Both the position numbers and the translations under genes were made by a program. From the NCBI RefSeq assembly GCF_000152725.1, contig NZ_AAMO01000015.1, positions 22,895 to 86,894 on the forward strand: a stretch of DNA of 64,000 nucleotides, written 5' to 3'. This stretch comes from Pseudooceanicola batsensis HTCC2597. GTDB lineage: Bacteria; Pseudomonadota; Alphaproteobacteria; Rhodobacterales; Rhodobacteraceae. The notes beneath the pieces are model-generated. The model saw only the letters and a program-made list of their open reading frames with translations. It was not told the DNA's origin and made no database searches. The first letter of the stretch is position 1. Every line of letters starts with the position of its first letter. Positions 1 through 7,398 of this stretch are shown here, one piece after another.

Positions 1-1068
1 TACCGTCCATGGATTGCCAGTACCGAGCAAGTGAATTGGCTGGTAAAAGGACAGCCTGTCAAGTTCACGGCGTACAGCTTGCATTGTTGCGACACGCTGG
101 CGGATACCAGCGCCAAGTTCACGCTCTGGAATTCCGATCATAGGCGGATGGAGCGTTTCGGCTACTAGCCGTGTAACCGTTGGTATCAGCTCAGCCTTGT
201 ATCCTCCAGATTTCAAGCGTGGCACATGGATCACCGGCAACACCGGTGCACCCGTCATCGCTTGATCACGTTTTGTGTTCTCAATGATGCCATCGGCCAA
301 GCGCGATGCCTTACTGGGCAGTCTCGTTTTAGGTTTGTCGAAGCAAAACGCCCAGTCGAACGGGACCGTACCAAGGACCTCTTCGAAATCACTTGTTGTC
401 CAGCGCTTGGCTGCAAGCCTGCTAGCCTCATAATTTCCTGAATCCAGCAGGATGAAGCCTCCAGTGTCCTTATATTCATTGAGTGCATCGATCAGCGCAT
501 CCGGTTTGCGCCGTTTGACTAAGTCCCAAGCCGAGACAAGCAACGTTGGCGCTCGTGCTAACGCAAGCGCCTTGACGGCACCATGAGGAACGAGCTGTGT
601 TTCAAAGGAAGAGACTGAGAGAAAGACGCTAGGCAACGGAAGGCGCCCATTTGCAATATCAGGGGGGCGCCTCGACCGTTTGGTAGGCGGAAGGTTTGCA
701 GTCAAACGGTTAAACAGACGCGAAAAAGCTTCGTGATCCTCCCGTTCGTTCCATGAAGAGAGATCGACCGTAGCATACCCACCAAACCCGTATGCCGGGC
801 CGCTCCCATCAAGACTTGCGCAGATGATTTTTACGTTGTGTTGTTGAGCGAGTCGAACCTCGTCAATCACGGTGTCTTTTGTATTTGATGCTGCTGACCA
901 GAGTACGAGGGCACTTCTTGCAGCTGCGAGCTCCGCGTTCATCTCATCTATAAATCGTTGCTTGACGAGCCTATCCCACCACACAGTCCAGCGTCGAGAC
1001 AATAGCTCGACCAGCTTCTCGGTGCGGCCTTCGTCTTGACGTCCGTAAATGACATAAATATCCGCCAA
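1..1068 (-). CDS. TIR domain fused to a tRNA-guanine-transglycosylase-like domain (3' end outside window)
   Basis: Seen: an open frame of 356 codons from a TTG start to the window edge with no stop. The start is set by an in-frame TAG four codons upstream and an AGGAG six bases before TTG. Residues 1 to about 125 look like a TIR domain: YVIYGRQD near the N-terminus, WWD at 30-32, LVLWS at 54-58, and a conserved Glu (E70) in the motif VIDEVRLA where TIR NADases keep the catalytic residue. From about 145 on, the protein resembles tRNA-guanine transglycosylases (TGT): LLDSGNYEA near 208-216 and HLLGTGNP near 347-354 match the DSGGYQ and HLLG motifs of that barrel. TGT enzymes exchange a base in tRNA, and DpdA relatives do so in DNA. 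A guanine-exchange or NAD-linked role here is inference. It is the last gene of a minus-strand operon and lies 64 bases after the PfkB gene. The fusion is the oddest protein in the window. Confidence 0.75.
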   Translation of the reverse strand, partial: MADIYVIYGRQDEGRTEKLVELLSRRWTVWWDRLVKQRFIDEMNAELAAARSALVLWSAASNTKDTVIDEVRLAQQHNVKIICASLDGSGPAYGFGGYATVDLSSWNEREDHEAFSRLFNRLTANLPPTKRSRRPPDIANGRLPLPSVFLSVSSFETQLVPHGAVKALALARAPTLLVSAWDLVKRRKPDALIDALNEYKDTGGFILLDSGNYEASRLAAKRWTTSDFEEVLGTVPFDWAFCFDKPKTRLPSKASRLADGIIENTKRDQAMTGAPVLPVIHVPRLKSGGYKAELIPTVTRLVAETLHPPMIGIPERELGAGIRQRVATMQAVRRELDRLSFYQPIHLLGTGNPWTV

Positions 1069-1132
1069 ACAAATCTCCTAACCTAACCGCTTTCAGTAGA
1101 ATGTTAGAAAGAGGATAGATACAAGCTAAACC

Positions 1133-2293
1133 TTAGATTGTTCTGGGTGTCGAGGTCGCCCAAGCCGCTTGGTAGAGAGCACTCGTGAAATCTCTGGCCA
1201 GAATGACCTTCAGGCGTGGGTTCTCAAGCACCACGGATTGCGCTTCATCGAGTATTATTACTGACTGACCGGCAAGAGAAAGCGCTACAGCATCAGCGAT
1301 GCAGTCGCGGGAAAGGCCATCGGCAAGCACCAACAAAGCTGCGTGTTGTTCTTCAGTCGGGGGCGTATGAACATGTTCGGCACGGACGCCCAGCTCCCCC
1401 AAGCGGTGAAGCGTCTCTTCAAGCACGTATTTGTTACCCAACGTGTTCGATGCAGCCAAGACAGCAACAGGGCCTCGCAGCATACCTCCAACCGGTTCTA
1501 ACATTGGATGCTGCCGCTCTATCGGAAAGTCGCGATTTTGCACATAGTATGCTACGGCGAGCGACGCCTGTTCTGCCGCTGCCGTTGCATCCTCACCCTC
1601 AAGTCCCCAGTAATGTGCGAAGGTCGCAGAGAAAACGTCACCGGTGCCAATTTTGAAGACGTTAGAAGAGCGAAAGGCTGGTACGAACATTGTCCTCTTC
1701 CTGCTTTCGATGACAAGAGCTCCGCACACGCCTTGCTTTACTATGACAACCGAGGCGGCGCCCGTGTTGACAAGACTACGCGCTGAATCTTCGAGGTCAG
1801 AGATTCCGGTCCCACTAATGAGCTCCCGGGCATTTAGGACGAGCGTTATCTCGTCTGCTTCCGAGCCATTCCGCCTAAAGTGGAGAGACCCCCACGTGCC
1901 TTGGGGGTCAAAGATAGCACGCCGTGCGCGCACCACGGCGTCCCCCTCGACTAGGCCAAACCTTAACACTGTCTCCGCATCCACATGGAACGCTCTTTCT
2001 TGCGCAATATCGCTCGGTTCAAGGTGGGGGGTGGATAGTGGATGAAAGTAAGCAAACGCTATCGGCGATTGGCGCCTCATCAGCTCCAAGGTGATGCCGC
2101 TGTCCCGATACGGCTCTAAAGCAATCGACTGATCATCTTCAAAATAGCTGTGAAGGATTGTTTTGTCACCAAGAGCGGCAAGCGCCTGTGCCGCGCGTCC
2201 ACCGGAGCCAAGCAAGGTGTTCCACGCCGGGTGAAGGCAAATCTCCCGATAAAGCCCTCCAGCTATATGAATTGGCGTGCGTAATCCTGTCAC
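1133..2293 (-). CDS. PfkB-family sugar/nucleoside kinase with extra C-terminal Rossmann-like domain
   Basis: Seen: a PfkB (ribokinase) fold core. The N-terminus has HIAGGLY and then GSGGRAAQALAALG, like the substrate-binding glycines of ribokinases. The IGTGD motif at about 215-219 holds the expected catalytic Asp. After about residue 277 there is a separate segment (VAVLAASN..., LLVLADG..., QSVIILDE) whose strand-helix pattern resembles nucleoside 2-deoxyribosyltransferase or TIR-like Rossmann domains; this is a weak similarity. The start used is GTG at 2293, which overlaps the TGA of the upstream TIR gene as GTGA and suggests translational coupling. A start at 2335 is also open but would overlap the neighbour by 46 bases. 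Known: PfkB enzymes phosphorylate sugars or nucleosides. The partnership with two TIR proteins suggests nucleotide or nucleoside metabolism linked to defence, which is inference. Confidence 0.75.
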   Translation of the reverse strand: MTGLRTPIHIAGGLYREICLHPAWNTLLGSGGRAAQALAALGDKTILHSYFEDDQSIALEPYRDSGITLELMRRQSPIAFAYFHPLSTPHLEPSDIAQERAFHVDAETVLRFGLVEGDAVVRARRAIFDPQGTWGSLHFRRNGSEADEITLVLNARELISGTGISDLEDSARSLVNTGAASVVIVKQGVCGALVIESRKRTMFVPAFRSSNVFKIGTGDVFSATFAHYWGLEGEDATAAAEQASLAVAYYVQNRDFPIERQHPMLEPVGGMLRGPVAVLAASNTLGNKYVLEETLHRLGELGVRAEHVHTPPTEEQHAALLVLADGLSRDCIADAVALSLAGQSVIILDEAQSVVLENPRLKVILARDFTSALYQAAWATSTPRTI

Positions 2294-2763
2294 TTGTAGC
2301 CGAGCCGCTGATAAACTGGCTCCTGATAGTGCCAATCATCCTTGGTTTCCATTGTCCAGTTGGTGAGAGCATGTGCCACAATTCTTGGAGAAAACGGAAC
2401 AAATATGGCCCCAATACCCTTGATAATAGGAGGGCACGTAGCCTCTTCCATGTAACGCGATCCATTGAGATTGATGCCAATGATGCGGCACCCCCTCTCT
2501 CTCGCGACCTCCATTTCCCAGCGGACGTACTTATGCTTGGATCGGGTGTCCTGACCAATAAGAACGGCAAACGTACCGGCCAAATCAATCCTCTCGCGGC
2601 ACTTTCGTTTGATATACGCTTCGTTCTCCGAATTGATCTCTTGAGCAAGCTGGCAGTTCGCGAAGTTGAAGTCGATACGCTCGTGCTGCTTCCATGCGAG
2701 CATCAAGCGATAGTAATGAATGTCGGTGCTGCTGAATCCGACGAAAGTGCGTGGAAGCCCCAT
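2290..2763 (-). CDS. MTH538/ThsB-like TIR domain protein (DUF1863)
   Basis: A 157-residue single-domain protein. Seen: RTFVGFSSTDIHYY at the N-terminus, FAVLIGQDTRSKHKYVRWE at 65-83, and IIGINLN after it. This is the pattern of MTH538 TIR-like proteins, the family that includes ThsB of the Thoeris anti-phage system. E83 in the WEMEVARE segment sits where the catalytic or structural Glu of TIR folds lies. ThsB proteins make a cyclic-ADP-ribose type signal from NAD after phage sensing; transfer of that role to this protein is inference. No ThsA (SIR2 or Macro effector) is next to it, so this is not a standard Thoeris locus. An AGGTGG six bases before ATG supports the start. It is the first gene of the minus-strand trio and its stop is fused with the start of the kinase gene. 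Confidence 0.75.
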   Translation of the reverse strand: MGLPRTFVGFSSTDIHYYRLMLAWKQHERIDFNFANCQLAQEINSENEAYIKRKCRERIDLAGTFAVLIGQDTRSKHKYVRWEMEVARERGCRIIGINLNGSRYMEEATCPPIIKGIGAIFVPFSPRIVAHALTNWTMETKDDWHYQEPVYQRLGYK

Positions 2764-3147
2764 TTAGCCACCTACTTGATGTTGGTCACTTATCGTCGAC
2801 TATAGCTGGGCAGCCGGTCAACTGGAAGTCGCGCATCGCTCCGATGCGCCTCAACGGCTTCGTTGACAGGATGGCATAGCTTTAACCGAAATGGTTCCTC
2901 TGACCCATATTTGCGTCTTTGGAATCGCGTGGCCGCTCAACAACAAGGGTCCGTTTCTCGATATTTAGCTCAGTGAACTTTTTTGCGGAAGAGCGGTTCG
3001 GAACGCTGGTTTCGACTGGCAACGTCTCCCTCAGCTGTTCCCCCATTTCTCAGTCACGGCCACCACACTTCTCCCTTTGTCTGAGTTGCATGACATGCTG
3101 GTCGCAGCTGTCGTCCCGTCCACAAAGGTTGTCGCCGATCTTTTTCC
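2764..3147. other. Intergenic region between the TIR operon and the DUF736 gene
   Basis: No convincing gene on either strand. It should hold the promoter of the leftward TIR operon and the rightward start of the DUF736 leader. From about 3035 the sequence is nearly the same as that starting near 61642, so the right part belongs to the long direct repeat. I see no clear -35/-10 pair for the TIR operon. Confidence 0.5.
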
Positions 3148-3214
3148 CCTGACCCTGCGGGTCATTCCGCGCGGATCAAAAAGACCGGCGCCTGCCCCTC
3201 TCCGCTGCGCTTCG
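3148..3214 (+). promoter_or_regulatory. Structured leader element, copy 1
   Basis: One of three related leaders, about 67 bases each (others at 58679-58747 and 61756-61822). It starts with a GACCC-TGC-GGGTC hairpin, then ATTCC-GCGC-GGA, then a CCGGCGCCTG block and CTCCGCTGCGCTTCG. In the copy before the DUF2493 gene the first hairpin reads GAGCC-TTC-GGCTC, a compensating C-G to G-C swap, which supports an RNA stem. It lies about 75 bases before the DUF736 start. Its role is unknown; a cis-acting RNA is inferred. Confidence 0.5.
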
Positions 3215-3287
3215 CCTTCGGTGTGGCCGGGCCTTGGCAAGCTGCATGACCGCACTTCGTGCTGCAACGCAAACATGGAGAAGAGCA

Positions 3288-3626
3288 ATGACCACGAACT
3301 GCATCAAATTCACCAGCGCCGACATCGAAACCGCCAAGGGCACAGGTTCCATCTCGACCCTGACCTTCGACCTCGACATCACGGTCGAACCCGTCGCGAG
3401 CACGAACCCGATGGCCCCCACGCACCGCGTCCTCGGCCGCTCCCCGCGCGGCAAGCTGATCGAGTGCGGCGGCATCTGGAAGAAGCAGAACAAGGAGACC
3501 GGCGCCGACTACTACACGCTGACCATCCGCGATCACGGCTTCAACGCCAACCTCGGCAAGGCTGCCAACCAGGACGATCTGTCTCTGCAGGCCGTCATCC
3601 CCTGGGGACCCAAAGAGGCCGCCTAA
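3288..3626 (+). CDS. DUF736 family protein, copy 1
   Basis: A 112-residue protein that I recognise as the DUF736 family, found on many alphaproteobacterial plasmids; the function is not known. Seen: the family hallmarks SISTLTFDLDI near the start, the HRVLGRSPRGK stretch and WKKQNKETGADYY in the middle, and a mixed beta pattern suggestive of a small nucleic-acid or ligand-binding fold. The ATG at 3288 is chosen because GGAGAAG precedes it by four bases and because the second copy at 61893 starts at the matching codon; upstream in-frame codons are not conserved between the copies. A strong terminator follows directly. The second copy differs at only a few residues (for example GTG to GVG near position 18). 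Confidence 0.85.
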   Translation: MTTNCIKFTSADIETAKGTGSISTLTFDLDITVEPVASTNPMAPTHRVLGRSPRGKLIECGGIWKKQNKETGADYYTLTIRDHGFNANLGKAANQDDLSLQAVIPWGPKEAA

Positions 3627-3633
3627 GCCAACG

Positions 3634-3662
3634 GCCAGACCGCTCCGGCGGTCTGGCTTTTT
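3634..3662 (+). terminator. Rho-independent terminator after DUF736 copy 1
   Basis: A perfect 10-bp stem, GCCAGACCGC with GCGGTCTGGC, around a TCCG loop is followed by a run of T. It starts eight bases after the stop codon. This hairpin is absent after the second DUF736 copy, so the repeat ends at the stop codon. Confidence 0.9.
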
Positions 3663-4263
3663 CTCGTTCCGAGGAACTGGTCCTGGGCGGGCGCAAGATC
3701 AGTGTCCGAAGAATGCCGCATATTTCGGACTCGGACGTAGTGGCGGGTAGTCAGACGGGATATGTCGCAGTTGCGGCTTCGATCTTTCTGCTCTGTGAGA
3801 GGGCGCATCGTGGGAACCCGATGCGGAACCGAATGTCCGCAGGGAGAGCTGGCAGCTCGCTGAGCGAGGCAAGCGCACCCCTTCTCTCTTTCGAGCAACA
3901 CGCGCCTGGGTCGTGTTGGCGAAGCTCCTAGGGGCGGCGAACTCACCTTGTGGAGCGAGGGTGCAAGCCGCAGATGAACGTCATGCGTCTGGAGGGCATC
4001 GTCTCCAATCCGTGTCACCGCCGCGCGCCTTTCCATCGACCTGTTGGCCTCTCAGATCGCTAGCCCGGGGTCGAGCGGTCGGCAACGCCAGGGACAGGTT
4101 TCTGGACGGCTGACGCGCTTTACGCGCTGCGGGGCATCGCTCACAACAAACCTGCCCTCGGCGTGCTCCATTTCATTCCGCCCCGTGCCGGGTGCAGCCC
4201 GCTCTCATGCCCCCGGTCTTTTCCACGATCCGTCCAACGACGATCAACGGAAAGGATCACACC
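3663..4263. other. Intergenic region without a recognised gene
   Basis: About 600 bases of GC-rich sequence. Short open frames on both strands have unlikely, Arg- and Ser-rich products and no good ribosome site. A small GCGC-TTTA-CGCGC hairpin-like stretch lies near 4118-4132. The right part should be the leader and promoter of the small gene at 4264. Confidence 0.4.
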
Positions 4264-4440
4264 GTGACACTCGAACAATCCATCGACCTCGCCGAACTGC
4301 AAGCCGACATGGCCTTCGAAGCCTACCTCGCCGCCTTCGAAGAAGACGCCCATCCCGAGACCCTCGACAGCCTCGAGACCGAAGCGCTGATCGCACGCAG
4401 CCGCTACGACGACCTGCGCTCTCAGGGACTGGGTCACTGA
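4264..4440 (+). CDS. Small acidic hypothetical protein
   Basis: A 58-residue, Glu- and Ala-rich, probably all-helical protein; I do not recognise the family. The GTG start at 4264 is preferred because AAAGGA lies about nine bases upstream; an ATG-started extension from 4192 would add a proline-rich segment that looks non-coding. A clear terminator follows the stop, so it is a single-gene transcript. Its position just before oriT suggests a plasmid maintenance or transfer accessory role, but nothing in the sequence shows a function. Confidence 0.55.
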   Translation: MTLEQSIDLAELQADMAFEAYLAAFEEDAHPETLDSLETEALIARSRYDDLRSQGLGH

Positions 4441-4447
4441 CCCAGAC

Positions 4448-4479
4448 ACCCCTGCGGGTCTTCGGGTCCGCAGGGGTTT
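4448..4479 (+). terminator. Rho-independent terminator after the small gene
   Basis: A 10-bp stem ACCCCTGCGG / CCGCAGGGGT with a short loop, followed by TTT, begins eight bases after the stop codon. Confidence 0.8.
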
Positions 4480-4739
4480 GACGTCGTCTCTCAGAAGCTT
4501 CGTGACGCCTTCAGAGGGTGCGACCCGCGCCATCCCGCGCGGGCCGTATTCGTGTTCCTGGTGGCCGATCCGTGACCGGCTCGGGCGCTCGGACTGCTCG
4601 TCGTTGCGTGCTGCTTGAGCGCAAGTTTCGGAAGCCTACTCGACCTGGTTGTCCTGCATCGATGAGGGCGGGACCCGTTCCATGTCGCGCCGCAACGCGG
4701 GGTCTTGATGGTGTCCAATGCCCGCAAAAAAACACATCA

Positions 4740-4850
4740 TGCAAAACGTAATATTGCGCAATGTGATTTATTGAAGTATACGCGAAGGAGAGAAGGAAGA
4801 CGTTGGCAGGATATGGCCAATGTTTGCACATTTTGTCCGAGGGGTCTGAC
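4740..4850. other. oriT: Probable origin of transfer (oriT) with VirD2-type nick site
   Basis: Seen: TGGCAGGATATGG at 4804-4816. Its complement, TATCCTGCC, matches the nick consensus of RP4-type and VirD2 relaxases (YATCCTG|Y) and the core TGGCAGGATAT of Agrobacterium T-DNA borders. It sits within a short imperfect inverted repeat, TTGGC...GGCCAA. It lies in an AT-rich gap directly before the relaxase accessory gene, which is the usual place of oriT in VirD2-like transfer systems. Nicking is predicted on the bottom strand between the G and C of CCTG|CC. The exact borders of oriT are not known. Confidence 0.7.
4751..4762. promoter_or_regulatory. Candidate operator ATATTGCGCAAT before the mobilisation operon
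   Basis: An AT-rich site containing the palindrome ATTGCGCAAT. A closely related ATATTGCGCGAT lies at 24461-24472 in the virB divergent promoter, with a further partial copy at 24444-24454. The shared site suggests one regulator for both transfer operons; the XRE protein at 25340-25561 is a candidate. Confidence 0.4.
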
Positions 4851-4852
4851 CC

Positions 4853-5473
4853 GTGCCGAGGCCAGCGAAAAACCTGAAGCTTGAAGAGCGCATCGAAGTC
4901 GCGCGGCGCTTTGCGGCGGGCGAAAGCGCGAAGGACCTGGCGGCGGCGTACGGCATCTCTCCACGCCACGTGAACCGGCTCGCGAGGGAGGAGGCGGGCG
5001 AGGGCATAATGGTGCGCGACCCGAGCGAGACGGTGGCATTCCGGGCAAGCATATCCGAGCTCGATGCCTTCGACGCCGAGTGGCGCGCGCGGGGTTTTGC
5101 CAACCGGTCCCAGGCGCTGAATGCGGTTCTGCGAGGACGGTGCGGATTCCTCGATGTACCCCGTGATCTGGTCGCGGAGTTCTGCGCGGCATGGCGTCAG
5201 GCGAAGGATGTGAGCGACGCCGGATTGGCTCTCGCCAAGGCGGTCCATCGCTGTCGGTTGGAGGTCTCGGAGGCGGATCGCGCGGTGCTGATCGAACTCT
5301 TGAATCTGGCGCAGTCGATGAGCCGTCAAATGGGCCGGATGAAGGATGCGGCGCTGGCGCTGCGTGCTCAGGAGTGGCCTAAAAAGGAAGAAGGGCAGGG
5401 GGAGGAGGGCGCGGTTCTGGAGGATGGCCCGCGCACGATCGGGAGCGGATTGAGGCTCGTCAGGAATGGCTGA
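4853..5473 (+). CDS. Relaxase accessory DNA-binding protein (MobC/VirD1-like role)
   Basis: A 206-residue protein. Residues 10-45 form a helix-turn-helix (AAYGISPRHVNRL), and residues 50-92 resemble the ribbon-helix-helix region of plasmid mobilisation accessory proteins (SETVAFRASISELDAF, then NRSQALNAVLR). The rest is helical and ends in a charged tail. Proteins of this kind bind oriT and help the relaxase open the duplex. It begins right after the predicted oriT and overlaps the relaxase start by eight bases, so the two are co-translated. The start is GTG at 4853. Family assignment is by motif and position; the biochemical role is inferred. Confidence 0.7.
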   Translation: MPRPAKNLKLEERIEVARRFAAGESAKDLAAAYGISPRHVNRLAREEAGEGIMVRDPSETVAFRASISELDAFDAEWRARGFANRSQALNAVLRGRCGFLDVPRDLVAEFCAAWRQAKDVSDAGLALAKAVHRCRLEVSEADRAVLIELLNLAQSMSRQMGRMKDAALALRAQEWPKKEEGQGEEGAVLEDGPRTIGSGLRLVRNG

Positions 5474-7382
5474 TCCGCTCGCCCTCTACGCCTCGGTCAT
5501 GGGCCGGCTCTGGGAGGATGAGCGCATCCGGGGGCAGGCCGCGGCGCGGATCGACGCGCGGCTGGCGGGGCGTCGGCAGGGTCGCAGTTTCGCGCGCGTC
5601 GGATCCCTGTCGGCGCGCAACGCGCTGAAGGCGGCGTCGGGGCAAAGCCGCGCGGCGGTCTTCAAACGGATCCGGGCAGGGGGCTGCAAGACGAGGTGTA
5701 GCCTCGGGGCACAGCTCTCCTATATCAACGACAAGGCCGTCTACACCTACTCCACGATGACCAACGCCCTGACCGATGCGGCGGTGCTTTCTGAAGAGCA
5801 GAAAGAGGACATCATCGAGGATTGGGCCGGGACCTGGCGTGGCTCGACCAAGCTAGGCTTCACCTCCCACATGTTGCTGTCCTTCCCGACCGACGTAACC
5901 GTTGACCAGGTCCGCGACATCGCCATGGACTGGACGGAGCATTTCTTCGAGAGTGGCGAATATGGCGACCAATGGGACTATGTTCTCGCGGTCCATGACG
6001 ACCGCGCGCACAAGCACGCACACATCATCCTGAACAATCGCGGCGTCGAAAACGGCACCTGGTTCTCTTGCTGGGCCGAAGGCGTGATGTCGCCGCAGCT
6101 CATGCGCGAGAAGCAGGCCGAAATCGCCGAACGCTATGGCGTGATGCTTGACGCGACCACCCGGCTCGAGCGCGGCATTTTTGAAAAGCCCGCTGGGATC
6201 GAGGAGATCTACCGCGCCAAGGAAGAGGCCCGCCTGCCGCGCGAGATCGTCATGACGACCCAGGAAACCGCCATCGCCCAGGCGCAGGTGGTGGGCTTCG
6301 CCAAGGACTACAAGAACCTCGCCGACCTGCTGGACCGGATGGACCAGCGCCACATGGCGCGCGCCCTGCGCGGCATGGCGGACGGGCTTGGCTCGGGCAC
6401 GCCGTGGAACTTCACCGAAGGAGAGATAGACATGAAGGACATCAAGACCGTCGGTGATGCAATCGACTATTCCGAGCGCACGATTGAGGCGCTGAGGCTT
6501 AAGGCCGAGGAACTGGATCCAGCCGAGCGGGCCGCTTTTGAAGCCAAGGCCGCTCCGATTATCGCGGACCTCTCGCAAATGGTGCCGGACCCGGAACTGC
6601 GCGCGCGCTTTGGCAAGCAGCTCGAAGAACCCTATCCGCCCGGGGCGGGCAGCGAGGTGCTGATCGCGGCACTGCAATCCGGCAAGGACGAGGGGCTGCG
6701 CGACGTGCTCGAGCGTGCTGAGGAGGTGGGCATGGACAGCGAGGAACTGGTGGCGCGGATCGCGGCGGGTGGCACGCGGAACTACGGCATGGCGCAGGAT
6801 TGGGTCGAGCGGGACATGAACGCAGTGCTGGCGAAAGACGGTCTCAGCGTGGAGGCAGCCAACGACGATCAGCTCGATGCCGCGCTCGAAAAGGTCGACG
6901 GTGTGATGGACGCGTTGATGGAACGCGCCAAGGAACTGGGCGTCGAGATCGGCCGGACTCTCGCGGACGAAGAACAGGAGATCCTGCCACTTATCGACGA
7001 GGACGACCGGACGCCCAATCCCTACCTGCAGGACCTCGCCGACATGTTGCGGGACGGCAAGCTCACCGAGGCACAGGAAGAGACCATCGAGCGGACTCTG
7101 CAATCCGAGCTCTTCAAAGAACTGGGCGAAGAAGGCTTGGCCGAACTTCGCCGCGGCAACTACGAGGTGCTGGATGCGGCCCTGCCGAGCAAGCTCGATC
7201 AAATCACCGTCACGCAGGAGTTCCTGGAGATGACCTTCGAGGAAACGGGTGATCAGGTCTTCACCGATCGCGCCGCCGGGTTGCAGCAGGACAAGGCGAC
7301 CGAAGTGGCGCGGCTGCGCGGCCAGCAGGAGGCGCAGGAGCTGGGTCGCGACCGCGGTCTCGATGACGAGATGGAATTCTGA
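5466..7382 (+). CDS. virD2: VirD2-type conjugative relaxase
   Basis: A 638-residue relaxase. It should nick oriT, stay bound to the 5' end and pilot the strand into the transfer channel. Seen: the three-His metal motif at 177-186 (HDDRAHKHAH), the flanking LSFPTDVTVDQV (138-149), and LDATTRLERGIFEKP after it, all collinear with the N-terminal nuclease domain of VirD2. Y86 in QLSYIND aligns with the catalytic Tyr29 of VirD2. Compared with VirD2 there is an N-terminal extension of about 60 residues and a long acidic, helical C-terminal region (about 230-638) I do not recognise. The first gene overlaps it by eight bases and virD4 follows 16 bases after the stop. Confidence 0.9.
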   Translation: MADPLALYASVMGRLWEDERIRGQAAARIDARLAGRRQGRSFARVGSLSARNALKAASGQSRAAVFKRIRAGGCKTRCSLGAQLSYINDKAVYTYSTMTNALTDAAVLSEEQKEDIIEDWAGTWRGSTKLGFTSHMLLSFPTDVTVDQVRDIAMDWTEHFFESGEYGDQWDYVLAVHDDRAHKHAHIILNNRGVENGTWFSCWAEGVMSPQLMREKQAEIAERYGVMLDATTRLERGIFEKPAGIEEIYRAKEEARLPREIVMTTQETAIAQAQVVGFAKDYKNLADLLDRMDQRHMARALRGMADGLGSGTPWNFTEGEIDMKDIKTVGDAIDYSERTIEALRLKAEELDPAERAAFEAKAAPIIADLSQMVPDPELRARFGKQLEEPYPPGAGSEVLIAALQSGKDEGLRDVLERAEEVGMDSEELVARIAAGGTRNYGMAQDWVERDMNAVLAKDGLSVEAANDDQLDAALEKVDGVMDALMERAKELGVEIGRTLADEEQEILPLIDEDDRTPNPYLQDLADMLRDGKLTEAQEETIERTLQSELFKELGEEGLAELRRGNYEVLDAALPSKLDQITVTQEFLEMTFEETGDQVFTDRAAGLQQDKATEVARLRGQQEAQELGRDRGLDDEMEF

Positions 7383-7398
7383 GGGGGAGATGACCACC

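Larger units (their letters stand above)
3035..3626 (+). repeat. Long direct repeat, copy 1 (leader plus DUF736 gene)
   Basis: The segment carrying the leader and the whole DUF736 gene recurs at about 61642-62231 in the same orientation. Agreement is near complete from about 3059 to the end of the gene, apart from a changed stretch of about 30 bases at 3236-3280. The two copies lie about 58.6 kb apart. Homologous recombination between them would remove everything from the transfer genes to the partition genes as one circle. Confidence 0.85.

Noticed and set aside
255..488. Short ORFs on both strands at the left edge
   Set aside because: They lie inside the longer TIR-TGT frame, which has coherent domains and a good ribosome site.
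2290..2763. Standard Thoeris system
   Set aside because: The TIR protein is ThsB-like, but no ThsA-type effector is adjacent; the neighbours are a kinase and a TIR-TGT fusion.
3077..3931. Plus-strand frame of 284 codons overlapping DUF736 copy 1
   Set aside because: His/Arg-rich shadow in another frame; the same shadow recurs at the second copy because the DNA is duplicated.
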